This document shows, one piece after another, positions 1 through 6,693 of a DNA stretch of 8,509 bases. The stretch is from Erysipelotrichaceae bacterium (GTDB taxonomy: Bacteria; Bacillota_I; Bacilli_A; Erysipelotrichales; Erysipelotrichaceae): assembly GCA_900759455.1 (NCBI GenBank), contig CAAEVI010000033.1, positions 1 through 8,509 of the forward strand. The letters run 5' to 3'. Numbering within the stretch: the stretch's first letter is position 1; every line of letters starts with the position of its first letter. A program made the position numbers and the translations under genes. The notes beneath the pieces are model-generated. The model saw nothing but the letters and a program-made list of their open reading frames with translations. It did not search any database and was not told the DNA's origin.

Positions 1-373
1 CTTCGATATCAGTATGACTTGCCAAAACAAATGATCTAGTATCATTCCACATAGATTCGCCTTCCAGTAAAATATGGCGGATTGTTTCAAATCCCATGCC
101 TGCAATAACAATCGTGGTGATATCAGAGGACAGACCATAAATACCGTCATTGAGCACGACGTCAATTTTATCACTCAGACCGGCTGCGCTGACCGCCTCT
201 TTGGCTCGCTGCAGCGGTCCTACGGCCACATCGCATGCATAGCACTTATCTGCCGTGCCGCTTTCAACCAACGCTATGCTCAAAAGAGCATGATCACAGC
301 CAATATCAGCAACTATACTGCCTTTTTCCACCAAATCATGAATACATTGCAGACGTTTTCCTAAATGCACCAT
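1..373 (-). CDS. trmK: tRNA (adenine(22)-N1)-methyltransferase TrmK, N-terminal part (cut by window edge)
   Basis: SAM-dependent methyltransferase that, in characterised TrmK proteins, makes m1A at position 22 of tRNA in the cytoplasm. The 124 visible residues open with LGKRLQCIHDLVEKG. The Rossmann SAM-binding motif I follows as VADIGCDHALL (about residues 21-31). The motif at the end of strand 2 has an acidic residue (ACDVAVGPLQRAKEAV), then LNDG and VIAGMGFETI. This order matches TrmK/YqfN; the family is usually about 230 residues, so roughly half is missing at the left edge. The start ATG at 373 lies one base after the rpoD stop (TAA-T-ATG) with no strong Shine-Dalgarno, so translation probably depends on ribosomes finishing rpoD. 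A GTG directly follows the ATG as an alternative start. TrmK sits beside rpoD in many Firmicutes, which supports the call. One oddity is Phe where many relatives have a second Gly in GMGG. Confidence 0.88.
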   Translation of the reverse strand, partial: MVHLGKRLQCIHDLVEKGSIVADIGCDHALLSIALVESGTADKCYACDVAVGPLQRAKEAVSAAGLSDKIDVVLNDGIYGLSSDITTIVIAGMGFETIRHILLEGESMWNDTRSFVLASHTDIE

Positions 374-374
374 A

Positions 375-1574
375 TTAAGGCTTATCCACGAAATCTTTCA
401 ATCTCTTGGAACGGGTCGGATGCTTTAATTTACGCAGTGCTTTTGCCTCAATCTGACGAATTCGTTCACGTGTTACGTTGAATTCTCTACCGACTTCCTC
501 CAGCGTACGTGTGCGGCCGTCAAGCAAACCGAAACGCAAACGTAAAACTTTCTCCTCACGTTCAGTCAATCCCTGCAAAACTGTATTGATTTCATCTTTT
601 AACAGCTGATTATTTGCATATTCATCAGGGGAAAGTGTTTCCTTATCTTCAATAAAATCACCCAGATGCGAATCATCCTCTTCACCGATCGGCGTCTCGA
701 GAGATACCGGTTCAAGAGCAATTTTTTGAATTTCACGCACTTTTTCTGCAGAAATATTTTCCATTTTTTCCGCAATTTCCTCAGCTGTCGGATCACGTCC
801 CAGATCCTGCACCAGCTGACGTTGGATACGTGTCAGTTTATTAATTGTTTCTACCATATGTACAGGGATACGAATCGTTCTAGCCTGGTCCGCAATGGCA
901 CGTGTGATTGCCTGGCGGATCCACCAAGTGGCATAAGTCGAAAACTTAAACCCCTTTGTGTAGTCAAACTTCTCAACTGCCTTGACAAGACCCATGTTAC
1001 CTTCCTGAATCAAATCAAGAAAGAGCATGCCCCGGCCCACATATTTCTTTGCAATAGAAACGACCAGTCGCAGGTTGGCAGCAATCAGCATTTTCTTTGC
1101 CTCTTCATCACCCGCCTGGATTCGTCTGGCAATTTCCGGTTCATCTTTCGGATCCAGCAGATCCACTCGTCCGATTTCTTTCAGATACATCTTGACCGGA
1201 TCATTGATCTTTGTATGCGATGTATTGGCAAAAGATTGTTCCAGATTCTCCAATTCATTTGCCAACGCATGATCGGAATCGTCATCATCGAAATCCAGAC
1301 TGTCATCTGCCGACAATACTTCATCGTCATCATCGACATCCATCAGCAGATCTTCATCATCCTCTTCGCTGTCCGCAAAAGTGATGTCGTTATCCGAACA
1401 CCACTGAAACAGATCGTCGATATCCTTATCACTAAGATCCAAATGATCGATAGAATCCATTAATTCTTTTTGCGTAATAACAGAATCCGCATCTTTCATC
1501 GATAAGAGCAGTTCCTGTTTGATTTCATCCAGAGTTTTATACAGTTTTTGAGTCTGTACTTTTTTTGCGCTCAT
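375..1574 (-). CDS. rpoD: Primary (housekeeping) sigma factor RpoD/SigA
   Basis: Vegetative sigma-70 factor that directs RNA polymerase core to -35/-10 promoters. The 399 residues contain: a short region 1.1-like N-terminus (about 12-66); an acidic linker (68-101) with 21 Asp/Glu in 34 residues; region 1.2 with NDPVKMYLKEIG (124-135); region 2 with the core-binding helix DLIQEGNMGLVKAVEKFD (187-204) and the promoter-melting and -10 helix YATWWIRQAITRAIADQA (214-231); region 3 (about 237-315); region 4.1 LTEREEKVLRLRFGL (336-350); and the 4.2 helix-turn-helix TLEEVGREFNVTRERIRQIE (357-376). Length and domains fit group 1 sigma factors of Firmicutes. The ATG lies one base after the dnaG stop (TAG-A-ATG), with a strong Shine-Dalgarno AGGAAGGAAG inside the end of dnaG, so the two are probably translationally coupled. 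It is the third gene of the glyQS-dnaG-rpoD-trmK unit. I see no internal promoter, though one inside dnaG cannot be excluded. Confidence 0.98.
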   Translation of the reverse strand: MSAKKVQTQKLYKTLDEIKQELLLSMKDADSVITQKELMDSIDHLDLSDKDIDDLFQWCSDNDITFADSEEDDEDLLMDVDDDDEVLSADDSLDFDDDDSDHALANELENLEQSFANTSHTKINDPVKMYLKEIGRVDLLDPKDEPEIARRIQAGDEEAKKMLIAANLRLVVSIAKKYVGRGMLFLDLIQEGNMGLVKAVEKFDYTKGFKFSTYATWWIRQAITRAIADQARTIRIPVHMVETINKLTRIQRQLVQDLGRDPTAEEIAEKMENISAEKVREIQKIALEPVSLETPIGEEDDSHLGDFIEDKETLSPDEYANNQLLKDEINTVLQGLTEREEKVLRLRFGLLDGRTRTLEEVGREFNVTRERIRQIEAKALRKLKHPTRSKRLKDFVDKP

Positions 1575-1575
1575 T

Positions 1576-3351
1576 CTATCTACTTCCTTCCTTGTGGATC
1601 AGCTCATTGCGTTTCAAGATCAATGCATTTTTTTCTTTGGCAATTTCCGCTTTCTGTAATGGATCGCTCATGTTTTTTGCTTTTTCATTCAAAGCCTGTA
1701 TCTTATCCTCCAGAATACATGCCTTTACCTTTTTTACTGCTTCAATCAGCACATCCTGTTCAACATTGGCAGAAGCCAATTCCCATTGTGCAACGCTCAG
1801 AAGAAGATCCCGTACCACGTCTTCCGTAATCTGATCATAAAGTTCAGATACCGAAAGAATCTCATGTGTACGATAATAATCAATGATGTACATTGCTAGT
1901 TTGTTACTGTTGTCGTCTTTGAAAAATCCAAGTTCTTCCTTGAATGTTTCTGCAGCATTGACCCCAAGAAGCATTTGAGAAAGAATTTCATATTCAGCAC
2001 GCTCTCTCCCGCTTTTTGGAAACTGCAGATATCTTTGTTTTTGATACTGTTTTTTTACTGTCGATGTTTCTTTTTTTTCCGGCTGGCTGACCTCCATGTC
2101 AAAACCGGACAGTTCCTTTAAACGAAGATAATAATTCTTGCGTTCAAACTCATCAGAAACGCGGCGGATCCAATCGGCAATTTCTATCGCATACTCTTTT
2201 TTCTGCGTATAGTTTTCCAAATTGTATCGTTTTTGCAGGTAGGAAAACAAAAAATCAATAAACGAGATTGTCTTCTCACATAAAGAACGGAGCTCCTGTT
2301 TTCCATAAGTCTCGACGATTTCATCAGGATCCAAACCGCTGGTATTGTTCATAATTTCAACCGTTAATCCGGCCTCCATAGCAGCCTTGGCAAACTTATA
2401 GGTCGCATTCTGCCCCGCTGCATCGCCGTCATAACAAACAGTTACCGGCACATGCAGCGCCTTTAACAGATGAATCTGCTCTTTTGTGCATGCAGTACCC
2501 AGCGTAGCCAGGGCCGTATGCAGATCAGCCTTTTCAAAGGCAAGGACATCCATTGCACCTTCTGTCAGAAATACGCGTCTGTCCTGCTTGACTGCTTCCT
2601 TGACACGATGATAATTAAACAATAAATTTCCTTTATGATAAATGCTTGTGTCTGAGGTATTGATATATTTTGCTTCCTGAGAACTGTCATCCAGACGCCG
2701 AGCGGTAAAACCGACCGGATTGCCTACAGCATCATGAATCGGTATCAACACACGATTTGCGAAACGATCCAGCATCCTGGAACCAACCAGGCCCGCGATC
2801 CCGCACTCCGCCATATCTGCGTCACGAAACTCCTTGGCGCGAAGATATTGATAAACACCGTCTTCATGTGGATTGTACCCAATTTGGAACCTTTTAATAA
2901 TATCTTCATTTAAACCGCGCTGCTGAAGATATCTGCGGGCATGTGATCCTTCTTCCGTATCCAGCTCATATTGCGAAAACTGAATCATTTCTTTTAATAA
3001 GCGATACAGTTGCGCGGTATGCGGATCCACATTGGCCGCAATCGTCTGCTGCAACGGAGCTGACAGCGTTATGCCCGCATAATCAGCGACTTTATAAACT
3101 GCTTCGAGAAAAGAAATTTTTTCATAATTTGAGACAAACGTGAATACGTTTCCTCCGGCACCGCAGACAAAGCATTTATAAATCTGCTTGTCTTCAGAGA
3201 TGCTCATGGACGGATTATGATCATCGTGGAAAGGACACAAAGCAACATAATTGCGTCCCTTTCTGGTTAACGGAATATAATGGGAAACTACATCCACAAT
3301 GCTTGCACGTGAACGTACCTGATTGATTTCCTGTTCACTCAATCGCGCCAT
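1576..3351 (-). CDS. dnaG: DNA primase DnaG
   Basis: Makes the short RNA primers used by the replicative polymerase, working with the DnaB-type helicase at the fork. The 591 residues show the three DnaG domains. An N-terminal CHC2 zinc domain has ligands C39, H42, C60 and C63 (CPFHDDHNPSMSI, then YKCFVCGAGGNVFTF). The RNA polymerase core follows at about 110-360, with its TOPRIM fold: LTEGAMDVLAF carries the catalytic Glu264, CYDGDAAGQNA carries Asp308 and Asp310, and DPDE lies at 341-344. The C-terminal part (about 450-591) is charged and helical, as expected for the helicase-interaction domain, but is little conserved. Size is normal for the family. The start ATG has Shine-Dalgarno AGGAG eight bases upstream, inside the 14-nt gap after glyQS. 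The stop abuts rpoD with a one-base gap. No frameshift or missing catalytic residue is seen. Confidence 0.98.
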   Translation of the reverse strand: MARLSEQEINQVRSRASIVDVVSHYIPLTRKGRNYVALCPFHDDHNPSMSISEDKQIYKCFVCGAGGNVFTFVSNYEKISFLEAVYKVADYAGITLSAPLQQTIAANVDPHTAQLYRLLKEMIQFSQYELDTEEGSHARRYLQQRGLNEDIIKRFQIGYNPHEDGVYQYLRAKEFRDADMAECGIAGLVGSRMLDRFANRVLIPIHDAVGNPVGFTARRLDDSSQEAKYINTSDTSIYHKGNLLFNYHRVKEAVKQDRRVFLTEGAMDVLAFEKADLHTALATLGTACTKEQIHLLKALHVPVTVCYDGDAAGQNATYKFAKAAMEAGLTVEIMNNTSGLDPDEIVETYGKQELRSLCEKTISFIDFLFSYLQKRYNLENYTQKKEYAIEIADWIRRVSDEFERKNYYLRLKELSGFDMEVSQPEKKETSTVKKQYQKQRYLQFPKSGRERAEYEILSQMLLGVNAAETFKEELGFFKDDNSNKLAMYIIDYYRTHEILSVSELYDQITEDVVRDLLLSVAQWELASANVEQDVLIEAVKKVKACILEDKIQALNEKAKNMSDPLQKAEIAKEKNALILKRNELIHKEGSR

Positions 3352-3365
3352 AATAAGCTCCTGAA

Positions 3366-4745
3366 TTAAAAGCTGATTCTAGATGCAATATACTCCTCTA
3401 ATTCAGCCAGAGGAACACGTACCTGTTCCATAGAATCACGATGACGTACGGTTACACACTGATCGTTTTCGGTTTCAAAATCGACCGTTACACAGAAAGG
3501 TGTACCGATTGCATCCTGACGACGATAACGTTTACCGATACTTCCTGCTTCATCATATTCACAGTTTGCAATCTTAGCCAGTCTTGTGAATACTTCCATT
3601 GCCGGTTCGCTCAGTTTTTTAGACAGAGGAAGCACGCAGGCTTTGATCGGTGCAAGATATGGATGAAGATGCAGCACGACGCGTGTATCTTTTTCCAGTT
3701 TTTCTTCCTCATAAGCTTCAAACATCAAAGCAAGCATCATACGCTCTACACCTACACTTGGCTCGATACAGTATGGAACAAACTTTTCATTGTTTTCCTG
3801 ATCGAAATATTCAAGACTCTGCTTGCTTGTATTCATATGTGCCTTGAGGTCGAAATCAGTACGATCCGCAATTCCCCACAATTCTCCCCATCCGATTGGA
3901 GATCCGAAATTGTATTCAATATCACTCGTACCATTCGAGTAATGCGCAAGCTCTTCCTGCGAATGCTCACGCAGGCGAAGATGCTGTGGATCGATTCCGA
4001 GATCCTGTAAGAATTTCATACAATATTCCTTGTAAAATTCATACCATTTCAGATCTTCTCCCGGACGCGTGAAAAACTCCAGCTCCATCTGTTCAAACTC
4101 ACGTGTTCTGAAAATAAAGTTTCCCGGCGTAATTTCATTACGGAAACTTTTACCGATCTGTCCGATACCGAACGGCAGTTTTTTACGCATGGAACGTTGA
4201 ACATTTTTAAAGTTGACAAACATTCCCTGTGCTGTTTCCGGACGCAGATAGATAGCACTTTTCGCATCTTCAACAACACCCTGGAACGTTTTGAACATCA
4301 GGTTGAACTGACGAATATCGGTAAAGTCATGTGCTCCGCAATTCGGACATGCAATCCGATGCTCACGGATGAAATTCATCATCTCCTCATTAGACCAGCC
4401 GCTTGGATTCACCTCGTTGTTTGTTGCTTCTTCGATCAGCTGATCTGCACGATGTCTCGTCTTGCATTGTTTGCAATCCATTAATGGATCGCTGAATCCG
4501 CCAACATGTCCGCTGGCCTCCCATACTTTTGGATTCATGAGAATCGCAGTCTGAATACCGACATTGTTTGGATTCTCCTGTATAAAACGCTTCCACCAAG
4601 CCTTTTTTACATTATCCTTAAATTCAATACCGAGCGGTCCAAAATCCCATGTATTGGATAAACCGCCGTAAATTTCTGAACCCTGGAATACAAACCCTGA
4701 GTTCTTCATGTGCGAAACGATTGTCTCAAACGTTTTTTCACTCAC
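3366..4745 (-). CDS. glyQS: Glycyl-tRNA synthetase, single-chain alpha2 type (GlyQS)
   Basis: Class II aminoacyl-tRNA synthetase that charges tRNA-Gly with glycine in the cytoplasm. With the GTG start at 4745 it has 459 residues, normal for the eukaryote/archaeal-like homodimeric type rather than the alpha2beta2 GlyQ/GlyS type of B. subtilis. The opening KTFETIVSHMKNSGFVFQGS is diagnostic. Class II motif 2 is FRNEITPGNFIFRTREFEQM (201-220), motif 3 is PSVGVERMMLA (329-339), and residues from about 355 form the anticodon-binding domain. Four cysteines (91, 94, 133, 136, in CKQC and CPNC) look like a zinc-binding insertion. The frame is open up to an ATG at 4790. However, that ATG has no Shine-Dalgarno and lies in a predicted hairpin, whereas the GTG has AAAGGGG nine bases upstream and gives the usual family N-terminus. 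It is first in the glyQS-dnaG-rpoD-trmK unit and has its own likely promoter. Confidence 0.96.
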   Translation of the reverse strand: MSEKTFETIVSHMKNSGFVFQGSEIYGGLSNTWDFGPLGIEFKDNVKKAWWKRFIQENPNNVGIQTAILMNPKVWEASGHVGGFSDPLMDCKQCKTRHRADQLIEEATNNEVNPSGWSNEEMMNFIREHRIACPNCGAHDFTDIRQFNLMFKTFQGVVEDAKSAIYLRPETAQGMFVNFKNVQRSMRKKLPFGIGQIGKSFRNEITPGNFIFRTREFEQMELEFFTRPGEDLKWYEFYKEYCMKFLQDLGIDPQHLRLREHSQEELAHYSNGTSDIEYNFGSPIGWGELWGIADRTDFDLKAHMNTSKQSLEYFDQENNEKFVPYCIEPSVGVERMMLALMFEAYEEEKLEKDTRVVLHLHPYLAPIKACVLPLSKKLSEPAMEVFTRLAKIANCEYDEAGSIGKRYRRQDAIGTPFCVTVDFETENDQCVTVRHRDSMEQVRVPLAELEEYIASRISF

Positions 4746-4754
4746 AAGAAAACG

Positions 4755-4761
4755 CCCCTTT
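4755..4761 (-). promoter_or_regulatory. Shine-Dalgarno that fixes the glyQS start at GTG
   Basis: AAAGGGG lies nine bases before the GTG at 4745-4743. No comparable purine run precedes the upstream in-frame ATG at 4790-4788, so this site supports the shorter 459-residue glycyl-tRNA synthetase. Confidence 0.75.
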
Positions 4762-4786
4762 CTGTACCTTATTTCTTCATTTCCGC

Positions 4787-4816
4787 CCATTTGCGCAACA
4801 TAAAAAGGGCAAACGG
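4787..4816 (-). promoter_or_regulatory. Hairpin in the glyQS 5' leader
   Basis: CCGTTTGC and GCAAATGG can pair as an 8-bp stem with one G-U pair, around a 14-nt loop. The hairpin begins a few bases after the inferred transcription start and buries the upstream in-frame ATG at 4790. The true Shine-Dalgarno (4755-4761) lies downstream of it and stays free. It is not followed by a U-run, so it is not an intrinsic terminator. It could affect transcript stability or be incidental. Confidence 0.35.
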
Positions 4817-4825
4817 ATAGATAAT

Positions 4826-4858
4826 ATTATATATACCATTTTTTTGCCCCTTTGTCTA
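4826..4858 (-). promoter_or_regulatory. Probable sigma-A promoter of glyQS-dnaG-rpoD-trmK
   Basis: On the minus strand, TAGACA (4858-4853) stands 17 bases before TATATA (4835-4830). A full TATAAT match at 4831-4826 overlaps this and could serve as the -10 with a longer spacer. Transcription would start near 4823, giving a leader of about 78 nt to the GTG. That is too short to hold a T-box riboswitch, the usual control of glycyl-tRNA synthetase genes in Firmicutes. Confidence 0.6.
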
Positions 4859-4893
4859 TAAAACGACTTGTTGTTTTCGACTAATTATTTACA

Positions 4894-4925
4894 GAACGGC
4901 TTATGTTCCAGCCGGCATGCCGTTC
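4894..4925. repeat. Inverted repeat with nested palindrome in the recO-glyQS intergenic region
   Basis: GAACGGC (4925-4919, minus strand) is matched perfectly by GCCGTTC (4900-4894) across an 18-base loop. The left arm also overlaps a 10-base perfect palindrome, CGGCATGCCG (4913-4922), so two different hairpins compete. No U-run follows on either strand: minus continues TGTAAATAA and plus continues ATACTG. It is therefore not a canonical terminator. It may end the recO transcript weakly, act as a protein-binding site about 60 bases upstream of the glyQS promoter, or be incidental. Confidence 0.5.
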
Positions 4926-4939
4926 ATACTGTTTGCATT

Positions 4940-5014
4940 TCAAGCGAAAAGCGAAACAGTCATTGAAATGACCAGTAAAAGGACCATGGCCGAAATCAAA
5001 AATTTTCGCATCAT
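4940..5014 (-). CDS. Possible small hydrophobic peptide (24 residues)
   Basis: A short open frame follows recO by 45 bases on the same strand. It starts ATG-ATG and has a purine-rich Shine-Dalgarno (AAAGGAAG) about ten bases upstream. The product begins MMRKFLISAM and ends SMTVSLFA. It has two basic residues near the start and about 17 mostly hydrophobic residues, so it would be a single membrane-spanning segment or a bare signal peptide. It has no acidic residue. I recognise no family. It could be a real membrane micropeptide, the remnant of a secreted protein whose body was lost (reading past the TGA gives only 12 more codons before a TAA at 4901-4903), or chance. An upstream in-frame ATG at 5035 would give 31 residues but has poor ribosome-binding spacing. 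Confidence 0.35.
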   Translation of the reverse strand: MMRKFLISAMVLLLVISMTVSLFA

Positions 5015-5059
5015 ACTCTTGTATCTTCCTTTCATTCCTGCTGATGAACGCAACAGGTT

Positions 5060-5800
5060 TTACAGCAGTTCCATTTTCGAGACCTGTTCTAAGAACTGAA
5101 AACTATTCGCATGAATACCACTGTATTCTTTAAAAAAAGCATAAATCAGCTGAAAGTCATTCCAGTCATAATGGTAACATGATCTTAGCTGTTTCAGATG
5201 CTTCATATCCGCATGGCACAAATAACGGAATTTCCGAAGCTGTTCCTTTGACCATTTTATCTCCTGCATATGATTTGCACATGATGAACAAAGAAAGCCT
5301 CCCTGACGCAGAGACAAAGCTGCGATATGATCCTTTCGCCCGCAGCTTACGCAGTTGTCCACACATGGCGCTATCCCCTGCTGAAGACAAAGCTGATTGA
5401 CAAAAACACAGGCAGAAACAAAACAGTCATCATGATGTTCCAAATCGTCCAAGGCCTGTTCCAGCAAAGCAAAACTGTCTGCAAAGTTCTCCACGCGGTT
5501 CATTGCCTCACAATAGAATGAAGATAACGCCTGTTTCAGCAAAGATTCGCCGATATGACGCCGATAAACGCTGACCCTGGCCTGTTTCATTGCATGAAGT
5601 GTCCTGTTTTCTTTCAGCTCCAGTGTAAAGCTTGACTGTGTTCCAGGCAACAATGCACCGGCATTTTTGCTTCCTATTTTCTGAACGCCCCTGGCAACGA
5701 CACGGTACTTGCAATCATCCCGGCCCAGAAAAGTAAGAATAGCATCGTTTTCACGATATTCCGACGAGGAAAGAACGATTCCATCCAATATTGTTTCCAT
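5060..5800 (-). CDS. recO: DNA repair protein RecO
   Basis: RecO mediates loading of RecA onto SSB-coated single-stranded DNA and strand annealing, together with RecR, in the RecFOR recombination pathway. The 246 residues start with the typical OB-fold N-terminus (METILDGIVLSSSEYRENDA, then YRVVARGVQKIGSK). A helical middle (about 80-145) follows, then a zinc finger with C150 and C153 (CVSC) and C171 and C174 (CSSC), as in many RecO proteins of Gram-positive bacteria. Length is normal. The ATG overlaps the era stop by one base (TAATG), and no strong Shine-Dalgarno is seen. Translation probably depends on termination and reinitiation from era. It is the last recognisable gene of the ybeY-dgkA-cdd-era-recO run. 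No clear U-rich terminator follows, so read-through into glyQS is possible. Confidence 0.94.
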   Translation of the reverse strand: METILDGIVLSSSEYRENDAILTFLGRDDCKYRVVARGVQKIGSKNAGALLPGTQSSFTLELKENRTLHAMKQARVSVYRRHIGESLLKQALSSFYCEAMNRVENFADSFALLEQALDDLEHHDDCFVSACVFVNQLCLQQGIAPCVDNCVSCGRKDHIAALSLRQGGFLCSSCANHMQEIKWSKEQLRKFRYLCHADMKHLKQLRSCYHYDWNDFQLIYAFFKEYSGIHANSFQFLEQVSKMELL

Positions 5801-6693
5801 TATTCATCTAATTCTCTATAACCAAATTGTTTCAGCTTATTTTCCCTGTTTCGCCAGTCTTTTTCGACTCGAACATACAATTCAAGCTCAACCGGTTTCT
5901 TCAGCATTTTTTTCAGTTCTTTTTGAGCTGCGATCCGAATGCTTCGGATCATGCTTCCCTGCTTTCCGATCATGATTGCCTTTTGACTGGAACGTTCTAC
6001 GATAACCAGTGCCTGAATGAAGATCTTATCCTTCGTATCCTCTCTGTTCTCGATCACGACCGCAATGCTGTGAGGAACTTCCTCTTCAGTACGGAACAAG
6101 ATTTTTTCACGTATGATTTCTGAAATTCGAAAGTTTTCACCATGATCACTGATCATTTCCTGCGGGAAATACTGAACGCCCTCCTGAAGATAAGAACGAA
6201 TGACTTTCAGCAATTCACTGAGATTTTCTTCTTTTAAAGCAGACAACGGGATGATTTCATCAAACGGAAAAACACTCTGCCATTTCAGCAGACGTTCTAT
6301 TACCTGTTGTTTCGGAAGCAGATCGATCTTATTTACCAGTAACAGACAAGGAACCTCACTGCCGCGCAGTCGATCTAAAAGGAATTCGTCTCCGCTGCCA
6401 AAAGGCTGCGTAATATCAATGATCAACGCATTGATATCCGCCTCGGCAATCGCTGTATAAGCATTTTTATTCAATGTACGGCCAAGCTCATGTTTCGGCT
6501 TATGGACGCCCGGCGTATCGATAAATACATACTGTGTATCCTGCGTTGTCAATATACCCATAATATTGTTTCTTGTTGTATTCGGTTTTGGCGACATGAT
6601 AGCAATCTTTTGATGCAGAAGTGCATTCAGAAGCGTTGATTTGCCCGCATTCGGTCTTCCTATGATTGCAATAAATCCTGATTTATATGTCAT
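5800..6693 (-). CDS. era: GTPase Era, 16S rRNA-binding ribosome assembly factor
   Basis: Era binds the 3' end of 16S rRNA and couples GTP hydrolysis to small-subunit maturation. The 297 residues show all GTPase motifs: G1 GRPNAGKST (12-20), G2 in PNTTR (37-41), G3 DTPG (59-62), G4 NKID (121-124) and G5 SAL (151-153). The C-terminal type II KH RNA-binding domain contains IVERSSQKAIMIGKQGSMIR (231-250), with its GKQG loop at 243-246. Size is standard. The start is well supported: AGGAGG lies seven bases upstream, and the ATG overlaps the cdd stop as ATGA. It sits in an operon with ybeY, whose product acts in the same rRNA maturation step. No residue loss is seen. Confidence 0.98.
   Translation of the reverse strand: MTYKSGFIAIIGRPNAGKSTLLNALLHQKIAIMSPKPNTTRNNIMGILTTQDTQYVFIDTPGVHKPKHELGRTLNKNAYTAIAEADINALIIDITQPFGSGDEFLLDRLRGSEVPCLLLVNKIDLLPKQQVIERLLKWQSVFPFDEIIPLSALKEENLSELLKVIRSYLQEGVQYFPQEMISDHGENFRISEIIREKILFRTEEEVPHSIAVVIENREDTKDKIFIQALVIVERSSQKAIMIGKQGSMIRSIRIAAQKELKKMLKKPVELELYVRVEKDWRNRENKLKQFGYRELDE

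Noticed and set aside
74..364. Plus-strand frame of 96 codons at the left end
   Set aside because: The minus strand here encodes conserved TrmK motifs (VADIGCDHALL, VIAGMG); the plus frame is its shadow.
666..1463. Long open frame on the plus strand opposite rpoD (265 codons), plus similar antisense frames elsewhere
   Set aside because: It lies antisense to an unmistakable sigma factor gene. Its product is rich in Phe, Ile, His and Cys with no recognisable domain, as expected from a reverse-complement shadow.
4861..4890. Short AGTCG direct repeat and small GAAAAC/GTTTT stem just upstream of the glyQS promoter
   Set aside because: Five-base matches in AT-rich sequence are expected by chance.
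4894..4942. TGA at 4942 read as Trp or selenocysteine, extending the small peptide by 12 codons over the hairpin
   Set aside because: TGA clearly ends dgkA and cdd in this window, and Trp is encoded by TGG. The hairpin lies 14 bases past the TGA, no redox context is present, and the extension ends at once. A UGA-plus-hairpin pattern this weak is likely chance.
4861..5059. T-box riboswitch upstream of glyQS, suggested by TGGAAC near a stem
   Set aside because: No stem I, specifier loop or conserved antiterminator box is visible, no terminator with a U-run follows, and the likely promoter lies downstream of the element.
4917..5099. Plus-strand frame of 60 codons in the recO-glyQS gap
   Set aside because: No Shine-Dalgarno or promoter precedes it, it runs into the antisense of recO, and the protein shows no domain.
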